A stretch of DNA of 64,000 bases from contig NC_060210.1 of NCBI RefSeq assembly GCF_021130785.1, positions 186,065,001-186,129,000 on the forward strand. The letters run 5' to 3'. Both the position numbers and the translations under genes were made by a program. This DNA is from Homalodisca vitripennis (lineage: Eukaryota > Arthropoda > Insecta > Hemiptera > Cicadellidae). The notes beneath the pieces are model-generated. The model saw only the letters and a program-made list of their open reading frames with translations, searched no databases and was not told the origin of the DNA. Of this stretch, positions 12,370-27,300 are shown one piece after another; position 1 is the stretch's first letter; each line of letters opens with the position of its first letter.

Positions 12370-15300
12370 TTACGTAGGACCGAGATGCCTACTTCGGTTA
12401 AATAGTGCCTACTTAAGACCATTTAAATTCACTTACCTACTATGTCACAGTTTACCTTACCATATTGCCTCGATCAAATTTTATATATGTTTGATTATCT
12501 AGTTCTCAGAAATCTACTTTGGTCAAAATCGTGTTGACATAGTTGAGTTTACCTTGTCCTGATGAAGAAAATACACACATAAGTAGGACTGAAAAGCCTA
12601 ATTACGACCTAGGGGAGAGTCCTACCTACTTACTATGTACTTTCGGTATAAGAGGGAAATTCTTATTAAGGTTTTGCTACTTTCCAAAATAATCGTTATT
12701 AAAGTTTTGCGTTACACTTGTTTTTTGGACTGTAGGCAGGGAAAGAATGAATTGTTGAGGCATGTTAGTATTCATTTCTCTGTTTTTCCATTAGCCATTG
12801 TTAAAATGTAACATCATAATGTAAAGGAAGTCCGCCAGTTTAAAGTAACTTATGTGAAAACATTCATAACTTTCTTCATTAAGGTTAGTTTTATAACAGT
12901 ATTTAATGCCTTAGATGATTTTAATTCGTCACTGGCGCAATCTGGAGTAAAATTTATATATTAATGTTTTATTTACTATCTGCATTACACTACCGATCAA
13001 GCACTGTTTACTTATTATTGATAAAATTCAAATATAAACAGATGTTTCAGAAAGTTGTCGGACTATAGCTGTCAACAGCTGTCGAAATACGTTTTGTTCT
13101 TATCATAACATTCGAATGTAAACAAACTAATTTTTCAATTTGAATTCGACTTTATTTGGTGAAATGAATGTGTTATGGGTGGTAAAAAGCACTCTAAATG
13201 TTAATTCAGACCAAAAGCTACACCTGTTCCAAATTTCAGCACAATCCGTATAGCAGTTTCAGCGTGATTCGAGGACAAACCTCCAAATATCCAAATACTT
13301 TCGAATTTATAATATTAGTGGGATTTAAAAAAATATTGATTTAGTTTTATTTTTATTTTCTGAAAACCTGTCATCAACTAAACCATATTTCGGAAGGTTT
13401 ATAAATGGATTGTAATTGAGATATGATTTTATACATTCATGTAAGGATTGAAGTGACTCTCTTTATCAATAGTTAGAGCTTGACATAGTTTATGAAACTC
13501 TCTACATTTCTATAAGAATTTACCTTCTAAAAAAAAGTGAATCACAAATAAGATTCAAAAAACCAATGCTTTTAAGATGTTTTAATTCTTGGTTACCCTG
13601 ATTTTTTCGAGAGTTTGAAAACCTTTATGGTTCCATAATAAGCAGGGCACCTTTAACTCCTACTCAACAAAATTATCTTAAAAGTTTTTTCATTACAACG
13701 AACTTACCGATGTTGAAAAGTTTATTGAAGAACTGCAGTACTTTGGTGCTGTACATGGAGGACTTGCAAGTCCGAGGGCTCGCGATAGATAAGAGGATCT
13801 GAAGAAGATCATGTTTGGTGGAACTCTCAAAGAACTGGTCTAAGGCTTGCCTGCCAGCCGGCTTTTCCAGCAGACCCTCCATCCAGGTGAGACACTCCTG
13901 CAGCAGCTTCTCGTTGACAGCATCACTGCAACATGGGGTTATAGTCAAACAGGAGTATTAACCCTGCGTTTGTCGCACTGAGTTTGAAACATTGTTTGTT
14001 GTGTATAGTTTCAAAGACAAGGCTTAACTATCGGTGAATATAATCTTATACATAAAACATGGAAGTGTTTGTAACTAATTATCTTAAAAGTAGATTCAGT
14101 ATCTTAAAATAATAGATTATTTATACACTATGAAGTGGGATTTTTTTACAAATCTTAAAATACTGCTACATGATTTAAAATTTACTCTGAATATATATTA
14201 AAAACACAATTATTAATCAGTATTGACAAACTAAAACACTAATATTAGTAGAATAATTAAAGTAAATATTGATTAATTTGTTTGGTAATAAAAACAATAA
14301 AATTAATAATAGCATATATATAAAAGTAATATGCCTTAAGGAAATAGCACAGAACACAATTTTCAAACATGTCTTCTGGCCTCATGATTCATTAATTTAA
14401 TTATAATTCTAAAACTTACAAATATTGTGTAAATAGCTATTAAAGCACTCCTTTACTTTGACTGCAAAAGGATCAAATATGAAACGGATGAATTATTTCA
14501 TCAATAGTAAATTTGTCTACTAATAATTAATAAAGTTGTGATGAAACATTTTACTTGATTCTTTTTATCTTAAACTTTTAACACTGATGAACCTACACAC
14601 TTGCGTTTATTAGCCACTGTTTCATGTTTAATTATTATGAATAGCATATTTGCAATTGTAAGATCTTAAAACGGTATAAAAAATCTTTATTTACAATAAT
14701 TTAATCATCAACGTTAGACTCAATACGATAAAAAACAGCTGTTCTCAATTAAAAAAATAATTAACCCTTAAAGCGCTAATCTAAATTACTGTCAAACGCT
14801 AAGACATAAAAAAATATTTTTTTTTTAAATTTCCCAATGCTAATTTTTGTTTCATATACCTTGGTATTACCTTAATAAGAAAAAATAATAAATATGTAAT
14901 ATTACATATTTTTGAGAATTTTATACGCACGAAAATATTTTAAATTTGGAATAAACTGCATTGCAGGATAATGGACATAGCAACACTATTTGACAGATTA
15001 CATTACATTTATACAGGTTATTTATAATGAGTAAATTGTAACTGAAGTTCCTGTACAATTAGTACATAAAATAAATAAGTTCAGTATAAGACTTTGAAAT
15101 GTAATAATGTGAAATTCAACACAAACTTATTTATATGATAGCCTACAAGGGAAATGAAACAAATATTGTACTTATAAACCTTATTTATTTAGAATAAATA
15201 AACTGGACTTGTATGGTGAAACTGGTATAAAATACAAAACAAATAATTGAAAAAAAATATTACACATTGTATACCAAAAATGCGCTCATTTGTCAAAACT

Positions 15301-18300
15301 TGGATCATCTGGATTAGCCATTATAACAAAAAATTATACTACATGTTAGTAAAAACAATTTTATAAGAATTGTATAAGAATTATAACGGAATGATTCAAA
15401 ACACTTTGTTTAACAATATAACCAACATACGACCAACACACACGTAGTTAAACAGCTGAATGAAACGAACGCGTCTGTAGGCGTATGCCGCGTCACAGGC
15501 CATACAAAAAATGGCGGCGATTGCTTTCAACCCGAGTAGATACCGTTACAAAGTCCACCAACGGTGACAAAGCGTTTTGTCTAGTCCCGACAGTCGAAAG
15601 GAACATCGATCTGCTCTCTTACGGAAGTTTTAACAACTAATTCTTCGCCATTTCATAAGTAAAGCTTTTGCGTTTGTAGACGTAATCCGCGTTTAAAGCA
15701 TCGGCAGTTCCGCGTCTTTAGGCGTTAGCCGCGTTGGAAGGGTTAAGATATTTTTTAAATAAGTTAGATATATATTATATAAGAAAATAACTGAATTTCA
15801 GCTTTAGTAAATATTTTGTGCCAGGAAAAAATGAATTAAGGAATCCTCCATAAATTGAGTTGGCACTAAAAGGGCCAACTAAATAAAGTGAATTATAATA
15901 AAATACATTAGATTTCCAGTACTGTACCTGCAGACAGAGGTGGCGTCTGTGTAGTTGATGACCAGAGTGTAGATGTTGTTGAGCACCAAGCTGTAGATGC
16001 AGACTTGATGTCCTTCAGTTTCTGGATCACCAATAGCTCTCTCCAACGTCCGCAAGGCGATATCATGCAGATATTCCGTGCAGGCGTCCAGAGTGAGCGG
16101 TGCTAGCACTGACACCGCCTGCTGCCGTAGTGCGTTTGTCTCCTCGCACCGCCTGCCGGGGACATGCAAACTGTCGGACTCATATATAGTGGGATCAAAG
16201 CTCCTTGTGTTTATATTTACTAAAGAGTAGAGTTTTCCTAATACTGAAAGGTATTACAAAAACAAGTATACCGCAAAGGCCTTAGATTTCAATATGGGGT
16301 TTTGAGGTAAAATTAAACATAATATTAAATCAAAATTATATTTTTTAAATATTCTTTTTGACTATTCCTACAAACCTGTGATTACTAATACAACTAGAAT
16401 TACACCAAATAGAAGACTCTTACTTTAAAAATTATGTTTTTGTGTACATTGTTATACAATCTGACTGACTAAATAACAAACTTAAAAACAATTTTAAGAT
16501 ATAAATTTATATTATAAACCTACATGTGTAATACACTATTGTTTTCAGAGGAATGTGGAGATAACCATGGTATAAAAAATATGCATAAATAATTAGTCAA
16601 AAATGTAAGGAATATAATTTTTCTTATTTTTAATTTTTGAAAAGTTCTGGGCCGTATCTAAATTTGTTGCTACCATTTTCAAAAATTAGCAAAAAATATA
16701 ACTTTTAACTAAATATGTCAAAAATATACAAAAATTTAGAGACTTACGTACACTGAAAAATAATAAATAATTATTATGTGATATCCTGCAAATGTAAGCT
16801 CGTAGATGCATAAGCGTTAAGTGACCAGAGCGACAGGTTTTGAAAAAACAAAGTTTTTTCCTATGTAAATTTTTATATCAAAATTAATGATTTTGATTAT
16901 ATTAATTTGACAATAAATAAATACTAATTTTGAACTTTTGCTCAACTATCTGCTTAGTTTGAGGTTCCAGAAAGCATCAAGGGAAACTTAGATGTCACTA
17001 TCAAGGCCTAGGTTGTCTGAGTCAGTGTAAGGTCAACAAGTTCTCTAATGTCAGATGACCTATCAGCAATGTTTTGAGACATTATTAAAATGAGAGCCTA
17101 AAACAAAGCGATGATATATCACTATTTTCAAAATGGCTAAATGAAAACGATCTCTCTGGAAAACTTGATGACGTCTCTGTGACATCACTGTTACCAAAAC
17201 AAATTTTACCATTGAAATCAGCAATTTTTTCTGTTTGAAATGATATATGAATAATGGTGGGAATGTTGATTTTCATACTATACGAACTGTCAGAACACTT
17301 GCGTGTCAGATCGACATTATAATTAGTACGGTGTTATTACCTAAAAAAAAGGCCTAACCTTGACATCCAAAGTAAAAGTTTTTATTCCAACTCCAAATTG
17401 TTCTATATAACCCTCTTATTGTTTGGTAAAAAGTTACACCATTTTGAGCGTCGGTGTTTGGGGGGGGGGAGGGGGAGAAAAAGTAGGAAATTTAGTAGTT
17501 TTTTTAGTTTATTTGGAAATAGGTTGAAAACTAAGCTGTTTAGCACAAAGAGTGTTATATACAAAAATATTCTACATGAAATTTTAAACAAAAAATGTCC
17601 TATGCATATTCCCTGTAAAATTTACGGTTCATGAGTTGCAGAACGGTGTAAAAATAAAAATGATATAATTTTTAAGGTTTTTTTTTTTCTAAATAAAGCT
17701 ATATAGAAATAAGTAAATGATTTAATTAAAGAGTAATAATATACTACAGTATTATAGTCAAAAAGAGACTAAGAGGCACCATAGAAGGTTGAAAAAAGTA
17801 AAAATAATTGTTAGGAGAAACGTGGTAGTACAAGCAGGCGTGGCCGCCATCATAGTGACCTTGGACCGCGGGCCGCAACCAATGCGGGTTCTGTCTTCTG
17901 CACCGATAAAGCATTTGAAATAGGAGCCATATCCATCAAAGCTATTGAAAACAAAACATTTAAAAGCAATACACATGAAAAGAAAGTTTGCTGTCAAGTC
18001 TCTAGCCTCTATAACGAAGTCGGTGAAAATTAACAACGACATGGTATGTGTAAATCCTAACACTCTCTTACATCGGATGGTGTGTACAGTAAGGAGTGAT
18101 GAGAGATTAGAGGAAATTTTTCAGTTTGAACTCTGTGCATATCCTCCATCACTGTTTTGACGAATCTGGCTTGATGAGGAAGGGGAAAAAAATCATCAAT
18201 GGTGGACAGTTTTGGTTGCAGATTCAAAAGAATCATCAAACATCGATGACCCAGTGAAAGTGTCCTATATAATTGACAGAGGCCACCTCCTACGTAGTGT

Positions 18301-21300
18301 TGTCTTGCAACAGCCTGCTACATTTAAACAGATTTGCGAGCAATATAGTGATTACGTATGTACTCATTATGGAAAAAGCGACTGTTGTTTTTTATGGTTA
18401 CGAACGAAGTAACACAAAGGATCAAGAACACCTAACGAAGATCACGTTCCAACATTGTGGTCAAAGTAGAAGACTCAATCCATGTCAACATAAATCAAAA
18501 TGAATTTTTAGCTAGTGCTAAAAACAAGATGGGTCTAATAACCCTCCTTTCATCGCACTTGCAACAATGTGGTTGCACAGTTCTTCAAGCATCGGGTGAT
18601 GCTGACCCTATTAGTAGTCTTAACAGCTATTGATGAAGCGAAGAAAGATGTTCAAACGTGTGTTTATTGGTGATGACACGGACTTATTAGTACTGTTGAC
18701 TGTCCACGCACCTTCAGGGAATAAACTGAAAATGGTCGTACCTAAAAAAAGGAAATCACCAGGAAAAAGTGTACATTATTTCTGACATTCAGCAAGGCAT
18801 TGGGGATATGAAAGATGTACTTCTGGTTACATACGCCTTCACAGGATGTGACACTCTGTCTGCTGTCTATAAGAAGGGAAAAATTGCACCTTATAGGAAA
18901 GTTTCAAGCCAACAACGTTCTTCGTGAAAAACTTCTGGTCTTCAACAACCCCAAAGCCGACCCCAGTGCAGTGGCTGATGCAGGAAATTACTTCCTACTT
19001 GCAATGTTTGGAGCCAAGAACACTGAAGATCTAGATTGTCTCCGCTACCAGTCTACTTGAAAGCGATTGCAAAGCAGCCTATACATGCATTACTGAAGTT
19101 TGGATGCACTACCCCCCACTTCAGGAGCGTCCAGACAGCATTCAATTTAGGACGTTACCACCAGGTACAACAGTGGCTGAATGAAGATAAGGATCCACTC
19201 GAGTGGGGTTTGGAAGAAGATTGGCGACCACCTGAAACCAATTACAACAGCAACGTCCTGCAGCCCCCCCAGGAATTACTGTCCCTTATAATGTGTACTT
19301 GCAAAGATGAATGCGTTCGTAATTGTGAATGCAGAAGGAGTGGTCTAAACTGCACTAGCATATGCAGCAATTGCTCAGGCCAAGCATGTGATAACATGGA
19401 CAATAATAACATCTTAGACGCGACGAGCTAGAGGAGGAGGATAATGTGCTGGAGGATGAGTGAAGTTAATAAAGACATTGAACATTCCAAATTTGAAAGA
19501 TATTTATGCTTAAGAAGTGAATTTATGTTGCAATGTTCGTAGAAAGTTCAGGGTGGGTTTCTCCGTACCACAAGGTTTATATGGCCTAGGCCTGTGGAAG
19601 CCTCTTTTCCCTTAAAAAAGAGTGCCCCTTGATAAGGTGGTGAGGTTGTCGTTCCTTCAAGGGCTTATCACTAACATACCACCGGCCACTGAAATAGCAA
19701 CATTCTTTTACGAAGCTTATTTTTTAAAAAAATTATCAAAATTACGAAAAAGTTAACATTTACACCGTCTGTAACTCTTGAACCGTACAATTTAGAGTGA
19801 TTATGAAAAGGACCATTCTTATTTAAAATTTAACGTAGAACATTTTTGTATATAACAATGTTTAGGATAAATAAACCGCGTAGTTTTTGAAATATTTACG
19901 AAAAACTAAAAAAACTAGTGATTTTTCAAATTCCCCCCCCCTCACCCCCAAACCCGACGCTCAAAATGGTGTAACTTTTACCATAGAATAAGGGGACTAT
20001 GTAGAGCAATTTGGTGTTGGAGGAAAACTTTTACTTTGGATGTTGAGGTTTAGGTCTAATTACAACCGTACTAAATGTCGTCGTCACTACAGAACTGATT
20101 TGGATCGACATTATAATGTCAATTGCCAGCTTCAGGATTAAAGAAAAAAAGGAAAACGTGATACAACTACTTACAATTCCCACCTGAAAAATCCAAATGG
20201 AAGCAAAAAAAAAGCAACATGAAAACATTTGTGCCAGGGAGTTTCAAATCAGTTGGTTTTTAGCAGTACAGGTCAATCGGTTTTCTAGAAGTAACATTAC
20301 ATTTATAGTAGAAACAGTGTAAGAATACATTTTTCAAGCTTACATAGGATTACCTTTCATCAAATTTAATGTTTTCATATTAGACATGTGTAGGTACCAA
20401 ACGTTTGAAGTAAAATTGAATATGTTCTTACTTGCTTGGCATATATATCAACAATCAAAAATGAAATTTAAACTACTTGTGGTGTGATTCTACAAGAGTT
20501 ATATAACATAACAGTTATATAATATAACATATATAAAGTTATATAATATAACATGTCAAATAACAACGTTCAGTACAATAAGGCGGAAATCATCACATCA
20601 CAAGTAAAGTCTTACAATAAAATAAATATTAATCTAAATTTTAACCCTTTGAACACCAACATGCGAGTTCGCAAGCATTGAAATCCCAATAACATCCAAA
20701 GCTAGTTATCCAGCAAACTACATTTTAAAATATTAGGGGTCATATTAGTTGTTAAATTGGCTGCTAGATGGCATGGCAAGTCAATTTTGCTATCTAGCGT
20801 TGTTTCTGCTAACGTGCAAACTGAACATCAGAGCTTATTTTGCTGTTGGAGGTAGGAATTGTAAATAACTATCTATTGTACAAAAAGGCACAAAAACAAA
20901 GCTTGAAGAAGCTGATAGATGTGATAGTGTGCCCATTTGCCTGTATTACACTTGGAAGTTTGTTTTGAGATTTACCATACTCAGGAGGTTTTTTTTTTGT
21001 AGACAACTAAAAAACATGTCATTTTACTATTGTTCAACATTTTGTATTTCTCTACTTTTCACATAATCTTTTGTTCATGTATGATATTTTAATAAAGCAT
21101 GCTTTATCAATGTAACATTGTTCATTGATTTCATACACACTGGTACTTATAATGTAAAAAGCACAACAATCATTAAAAAATCCCCTAACTGAGCAGTTTT
21201 GATTCTTAAATCAACTATTCAAACAAATAAAAAAATTGCTTTACATAACAAAATACGAGGGGTCGTCCATAAAGTAACCGCCGTTTGGGCCTGGCGCGAT

Positions 21301-24300
21301 AAGTAGTGGGGGTAGCGCCGCCATTCTCACATCGGTGTGCGCAGCCGTTCAGTACGCTTCTAGCTGTGCAAGGGAGAGCATCGTGCGATCGCGCGTTCTT
21401 TTGGTACAACGTAAAAACATGAGCGCCGTGATAGAAAATCCCGCCACGTGTGAAGTGCGTGGTGTAATAAGATTTCTGTGGTCGAAAAGTTACACAGCAG
21501 CTGAAATTCATCGTGAATTATTGAGTGCGGTGTGTGGCCCAAACATTATGAGCGAAAGTGTAGTCGTCAATGCAATGGGGTCATACCGCTTCGCCTAGCA
21601 AGCCGAAGAAAGCTCGCCAATCTTTTTCAGCGAGAAAATTGATGGCTACAGTTTTTTGGGATGCTAAGGGCATCTTGCTCGTTGAATTTTATGGAGCGTG
21701 GTACGACCATTACAGCTGCAGCTTACTGTGAAACCTTAAAACGGCTACGACGAGCGATTCAAAACAAGCGTCGTGGTCTTCTGACATCTGGTGTGTTGTG
21801 TTTGTCCATGACAACGCCCGCCCTCATACAGCTCAAAGAACTACAGAACTTTTGAAAAAGTTCAAATGGGACGTTTTTGACCACCCCCCCCCCCCCTACA
21901 GCCCGGATTTGGCTCCCAGTGATTTCCATCTTTTCCCGTACATGAAGCGGTGGCTTGCATCTCAGACGTTTGCGAGTGATGAAGAGCTTCAAAACGCTGT
22001 AACATGTTGGCTACGTTCTCAGGCGGCAGATTTTTTTTAAAGACGTAATTTAAAAAACTGTTAAAAGATATGATAAGTGCTTGAATTTGTATGCTGAATA
22101 TGTAGAAAAGTAGAGAAAAGCTGCAGTTTTTACATTTATATAATACAATTTTTGTATCTCAACTGGTTTATTTTTTATTTCAAAACGGAGGTTACTTTGT
22201 GGACGACCCTCGTAAATAAGTGTTCTGTAATTTGGCGCTACGGGAAAATACCTACTAAAGAATTTGGCGTTAACAAAAATTATTTCAATACATTTTTTCA
22301 ACGTTTCTCCGCGTACCCCAAGGGGTACCTAAAAAACTAATTTACTTAAAAATATTAAGCTATTGTGCGTTCGACAGGGTACATGATAGTCTGAGGTATT
22401 TTTTAAAGTGCAGGATCAAATTTAACAAACCACAAAGGCAGGCAAACAATAAAAACGCAATAAGGAAATGCACAGCAACATGTACCCCACCGGACGCACG
22501 TCTCGTTTTACGAAAGCCTGATGTGTACCCACTCGTACACACAACGGCAGTTGTGAATAATTGCATGAACCCTGTAGATCACAGATTTCAGAGGTCAAAC
22601 CTATGACAGCTTCAGATAGAATAACTTTGGTTGTTTCGAAGCTCAAAGCGGAAGGTGGATGGAGTAAGAATTACATCAACTATCTAGATGATGTATTCAA
22701 CATTTTGATATAAAAAGCCATAAAATCTTTTTATATCATAAGCAAATTTCGTAAGTACGGTTGTTGGTAGTTGTACTACTTACATGATGTGCTCACTGAT
22801 GAAAGTGACCAGTGAGTGCAGCAGATGTTTGAGTGAAGGGTTGATAGTGAAGGTCTGCTGACTGGAGAGTGTGGAGATGTGAGCGTTGACTACGGCCAAC
22901 ACGTAACTCTCTTCTGGGATTATGTCATTGGCATATGTGTTCTGCAACGTGACCGATCAAGAGTTACCACACTGTTATATACAATTCTTTATAAAAATAA
23001 GTAAACTGCATTGTCTCATATGTAAAGAGTACTGGTGACACTAGGGTAGTTGGGAAATGTACAAATACAGTTCACATACTTTAATGGTTTGATGGAAACA
23101 AGTAGGACAGCAAACAAGAAAATCCATACACAAATGCCCCTCGCTCAATTCTTTTGAGCTAAGGAGCTAAGCTTTTGAGCTCAACTAGTCAGAGCTAAGG
23201 AGTTCACAGCAAGCATAATTTTTGTCATGTCAGGGGATAGCCTGCAAGGAGTCAGAAGGAAATCTTAAATGAGAGCATAGGTCGAGTAGTACACCAAGTT
23301 AAAGGTCTTTATTAGTAAAGTACAATGCCACAAATCCAACTCAAAGGGTTCACTCTTTAAAAAATTATGCTGGTTTAAAGTTTGAAATATTTATGATGTA
23401 GGTCCTCTTCTAAATGGTTTAATATTCTTGTCTTGGCTCAAGTTGTGAAAGTTAAACTTAGTAAATGAATACTGGACTTATGAAATAGTTTTTAAGGTAG
23501 TTAGTGACTTCACATCCAATGGAGGATAATCTACATAAAAGTTTTCACTGATTGTGTTCTAGATAGCTACTCACTGAAGGGAAATCAGTGACAGCATTTG
23601 CGTTCCACTTGTCGAGGACTGTGCGGACGCTGGCAGGGAGCAGGATGGTGAGAGCCGCAGACAAACTCTGTGTCTTGACACTGCGTGAGGATGAGACTGC
23701 AAGCACGCAGCGGAACGCAATGAAGTCTCCGAGCGAATAGCCACCACTTGCCTCCGAGCTCTCGTTGATCTGGTACATCAGGCTGGTCCTGCAACAATCA
23801 ACGTTTGTTAAATCCTCAGATATAATGTTGCTTTTTACACCCTTTTTTTTAATGAATCAATTTTTATATCCATAATACAGGAGACTACAAACATAATAAA
23901 ATCCGTGTTGAAAATGATAAAATGCGTAATTATAAGTTTGATACATAATACAAATTGAAAAATCAGTTAACAAATCTTAAACAGTAAATTTATTGTGGTC
24001 AAATAATAAGTGTAATAAACAAAACATTTTTGTTTGCAACAGGAACATATCTTTTTACATAACCAAGTGCCCACAGGTTAAAGATTTTTATGAAGGATAT
24101 TACTGACACTTCACGTAGTCCATATATAGTGGTCTAGTTAGAACATTTTGTTATTAGTATTTACTATGCAGCAAACATGCTATGTGTTTTTATGTATTTA
24201 TTTAGGTCAAACTGAAGTTGGTAAAGAAATATTAAGACAAACTAATAAGAAACAAGCAAGTTACAAGCTGAACATTTATGCCTTGTTAGAGAGTAAAAGT

Positions 24301-27300
24301 TTATTACATCATTTCTGTAGACGATCATCACATCTGGATCGTCTGGTGATGATTTGTTTAAACTGATCATCAATAAATGTTTCACAAATTAATTTGGATA
24401 AACAACTCAAAATTTAAGTTACTACATGTACTTAATTTAAGCAGTTGGAGATGGGTTTATAATTAATTTTTCAGTGGCAGTGAATGTAGTTACAGAAGTA
24501 CTTTGTAATCTTTTGCTACATCATACCTCTCTAACAGATGAATGTAGTCGGAAAAAAATATTAAAATCTGAGGTAAAATATACGAAGATTACCTGCTACA
24601 CGCCAAAATTACTTCTGTCAGCCGCAGAACATGAGGCAGCAAGTCCTGCGCTAGCTCACTCCGGGGACTCGGCTCTGTGCACTCAAATGTTCTGGAAAAA
24701 ATATCACAATTTAATCAGTTAAACATGGTTTACGTTAGTAAAACCCTTTACACATCACTTAGTCTTGTTTTGAATCATTCCATTCGTGGTCTTTCAATAT
24801 TACATTTCTAGAATTTCAATTAATAATTATGTATTTTAAATTAAATGTATATGAACACAAATATGTATTTCTATTATAAATTTAGCTTCTGATTCAGATA
24901 CAAGATCTAAAAGGATATTTTGAAATTCAGTTGGTCTTTTTTATAGAAAAGCTATAAGAATGATTGAACACACGATTTATAACCAAAATATTTATGTCAG
25001 AAAGATCATAAGTGCCAACGGTTCAACCTACATACAGTAATTTACTGACAGAAAAAAACCACTAGGTTCACTAAAGTGCTTTGTTCCATCTTCAATGTAT
25101 GGAGGTCGAATAGCAAGCAGGGCTGGATAGTTTTAAACTAAAGTGACAGACCTTTAACACTTATTTCCCTTTTTGAAAAATAACACTAGTTCATTAACAT
25201 TTTGTATTGTTGTTTGGAAATAAAAGATTCAGTTACACAAATCAATGTTATTTAGCAACACTGATCCTGTACTGTATTTGTGTATTGTAAGATTTCATAG
25301 CTCCCAAACAATTGTATTTTCATAAAGTCAGGTGGATTGTTAATATTACTTTGTATCTTGTCCACTTTATTTTCACATGTAAATTTAGCACCAATACTTA
25401 CAGACATAACATTTAGTTTTATTTGCCAACAATTACAATTTAAACATTTCTGAATTGCTAACTTTACTATTACAAGATCCAGGCCTTTTTAATTCCGACT
25501 AATAAGTTAACTGTAACAGTTTGGAATTTAAACATGATTCGTGTGATTCGTTTGTGTCTGATGAAATGCTACGTTGCAGAGAAACTTTTTAAGCATCGCG
25601 ATCTATGCAATTTGTAAATCTCATTAAATAACAGAATGAGAAAAGGAATACTTCACTAATATGATGAACACATTTCAGTAGGTAAACCGCTAACAATAAT
25701 TCTTAGCAATCACAGTGTAATAGGATACAAGATACCAAAAATGAACGCCACATACTTGTTAAGGTCAGTAGTCTCGGAGGTACCACCAGGTAAGGCCAGG
25801 ACCTTCACCTTGGCGATGACTGTGTCCATTAGACAAAGGTCCATGATTGTAGGGAGATCTCTTTTGGGAACCAACCATCCTGTGGACACAAATATCCGTA
25901 TTAAATAAGAGAGAAGAAAAAATTACTTATTTGAACAGGACAAGAACAAAATAGTTCTCTAAACCTACTCAGCTCTCAGTTAGTGAAACTATTTCAAAAG
26001 GAATGGTACTACAATGAAAGTTTCATAACTGTTCTTTTTAATTTTTGCAAGTAAATAAAATAATTATTTAGGAAACTGCTTAAAGAACATAATAAATTGG
26101 TGAATATGTTCAACAACAGTATGATGTAGTTCTGTGTTACAAATAATCAATTATCTGTATCTACCCCAGTGTTTTTAAAATAGATAATGGAGATTAATTT
26201 AGAAAACCCATTACATTCATCACATATTTATAATTCTAATTTTACACTAAATATTTCTTTTAACATGAACTGTGATTTATAATTTTTTTTTTTAATTATT
26301 TCAGTTTTTACGTTATAAATGAAAGAAAGTTGATGACAAGTTACCTTCGAGTTGTATATGAGGCATTAAGGACACAATGCTGTTCTTGGCGAGAGTAACG
26401 TCGTATCTAATGCTGTTCACCATGTCAGTGACACTCTTGAGCAGAGTCTCTGCGTACTGGGTGTACATGCCTTGTTTCACCAGGGCATCCTTACAGAGTA
26501 GAGAAACAGGTGTAGGTGAGACAATGCTGTTATTGGATGTGGTAACTTTAAATCTAATGCTGAAAACCATGTTGGGTAGTATTAAATAAATTCCTACAAC
26601 TCTTAAATTTTGGCTTCACCATATAACAGACTTCATATGTTGTTAACAGGAGTAACGTTAATCTTGTCACAAGACCAATTCAATACAATCAAGACACATA
26701 GAATGGTAATTTTTGTATTAACCGTTATGACAGTACTTGATTTAAATCACTCTAAATTATCGTTTGTTAAAGAAATCTCTTTTCCTCATTACAGCCTAAA
26801 GAATTTAACGTTTCGTATGAAAACCGGGAAATAGGTTACAAAACTATTACATATTTAGTTCAGTTTTATTTACTGGACAATCAAGTTGAGCAATTAACGC
26901 TTGGAACTGATTTTGGAAAATCAAGAAGAGTTTAGTTTTTTCTATTATGAGTTTATTTTAAAAATTATTTCTCTCTATAGCTTTTTTAATTTTTTCAGTA
27001 AAAACGGTGCTAGAAGAAGCTAATCAAGAAAACCAGGGTAGTGTTTCGTATCAAGTACGTGTTGGCACATAATCTGCATCAACTTAATATCCTCTATGAA
27101 GGAGCATGTTGTTTACATTTATAATTGTATAGTGTCTTATGTTTCCCTGATTCAACCTTCCCTTCTTTAACCACACTAGGAATAACTGCCACTGTGGGTT
27201 CTCAGCATCCGAAATTGAACACTATTAAAGTTGAGTTACTGTACTTATTTTCTCAGTATTTGAGCAAATTTCAAAATAAAAAATAATTACAAATACAAAT

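Noticed and set aside
12150..12502. ORFs with long Tyr-Ile repeats
   Set aside because: Translation of the (TA)n microsatellite.
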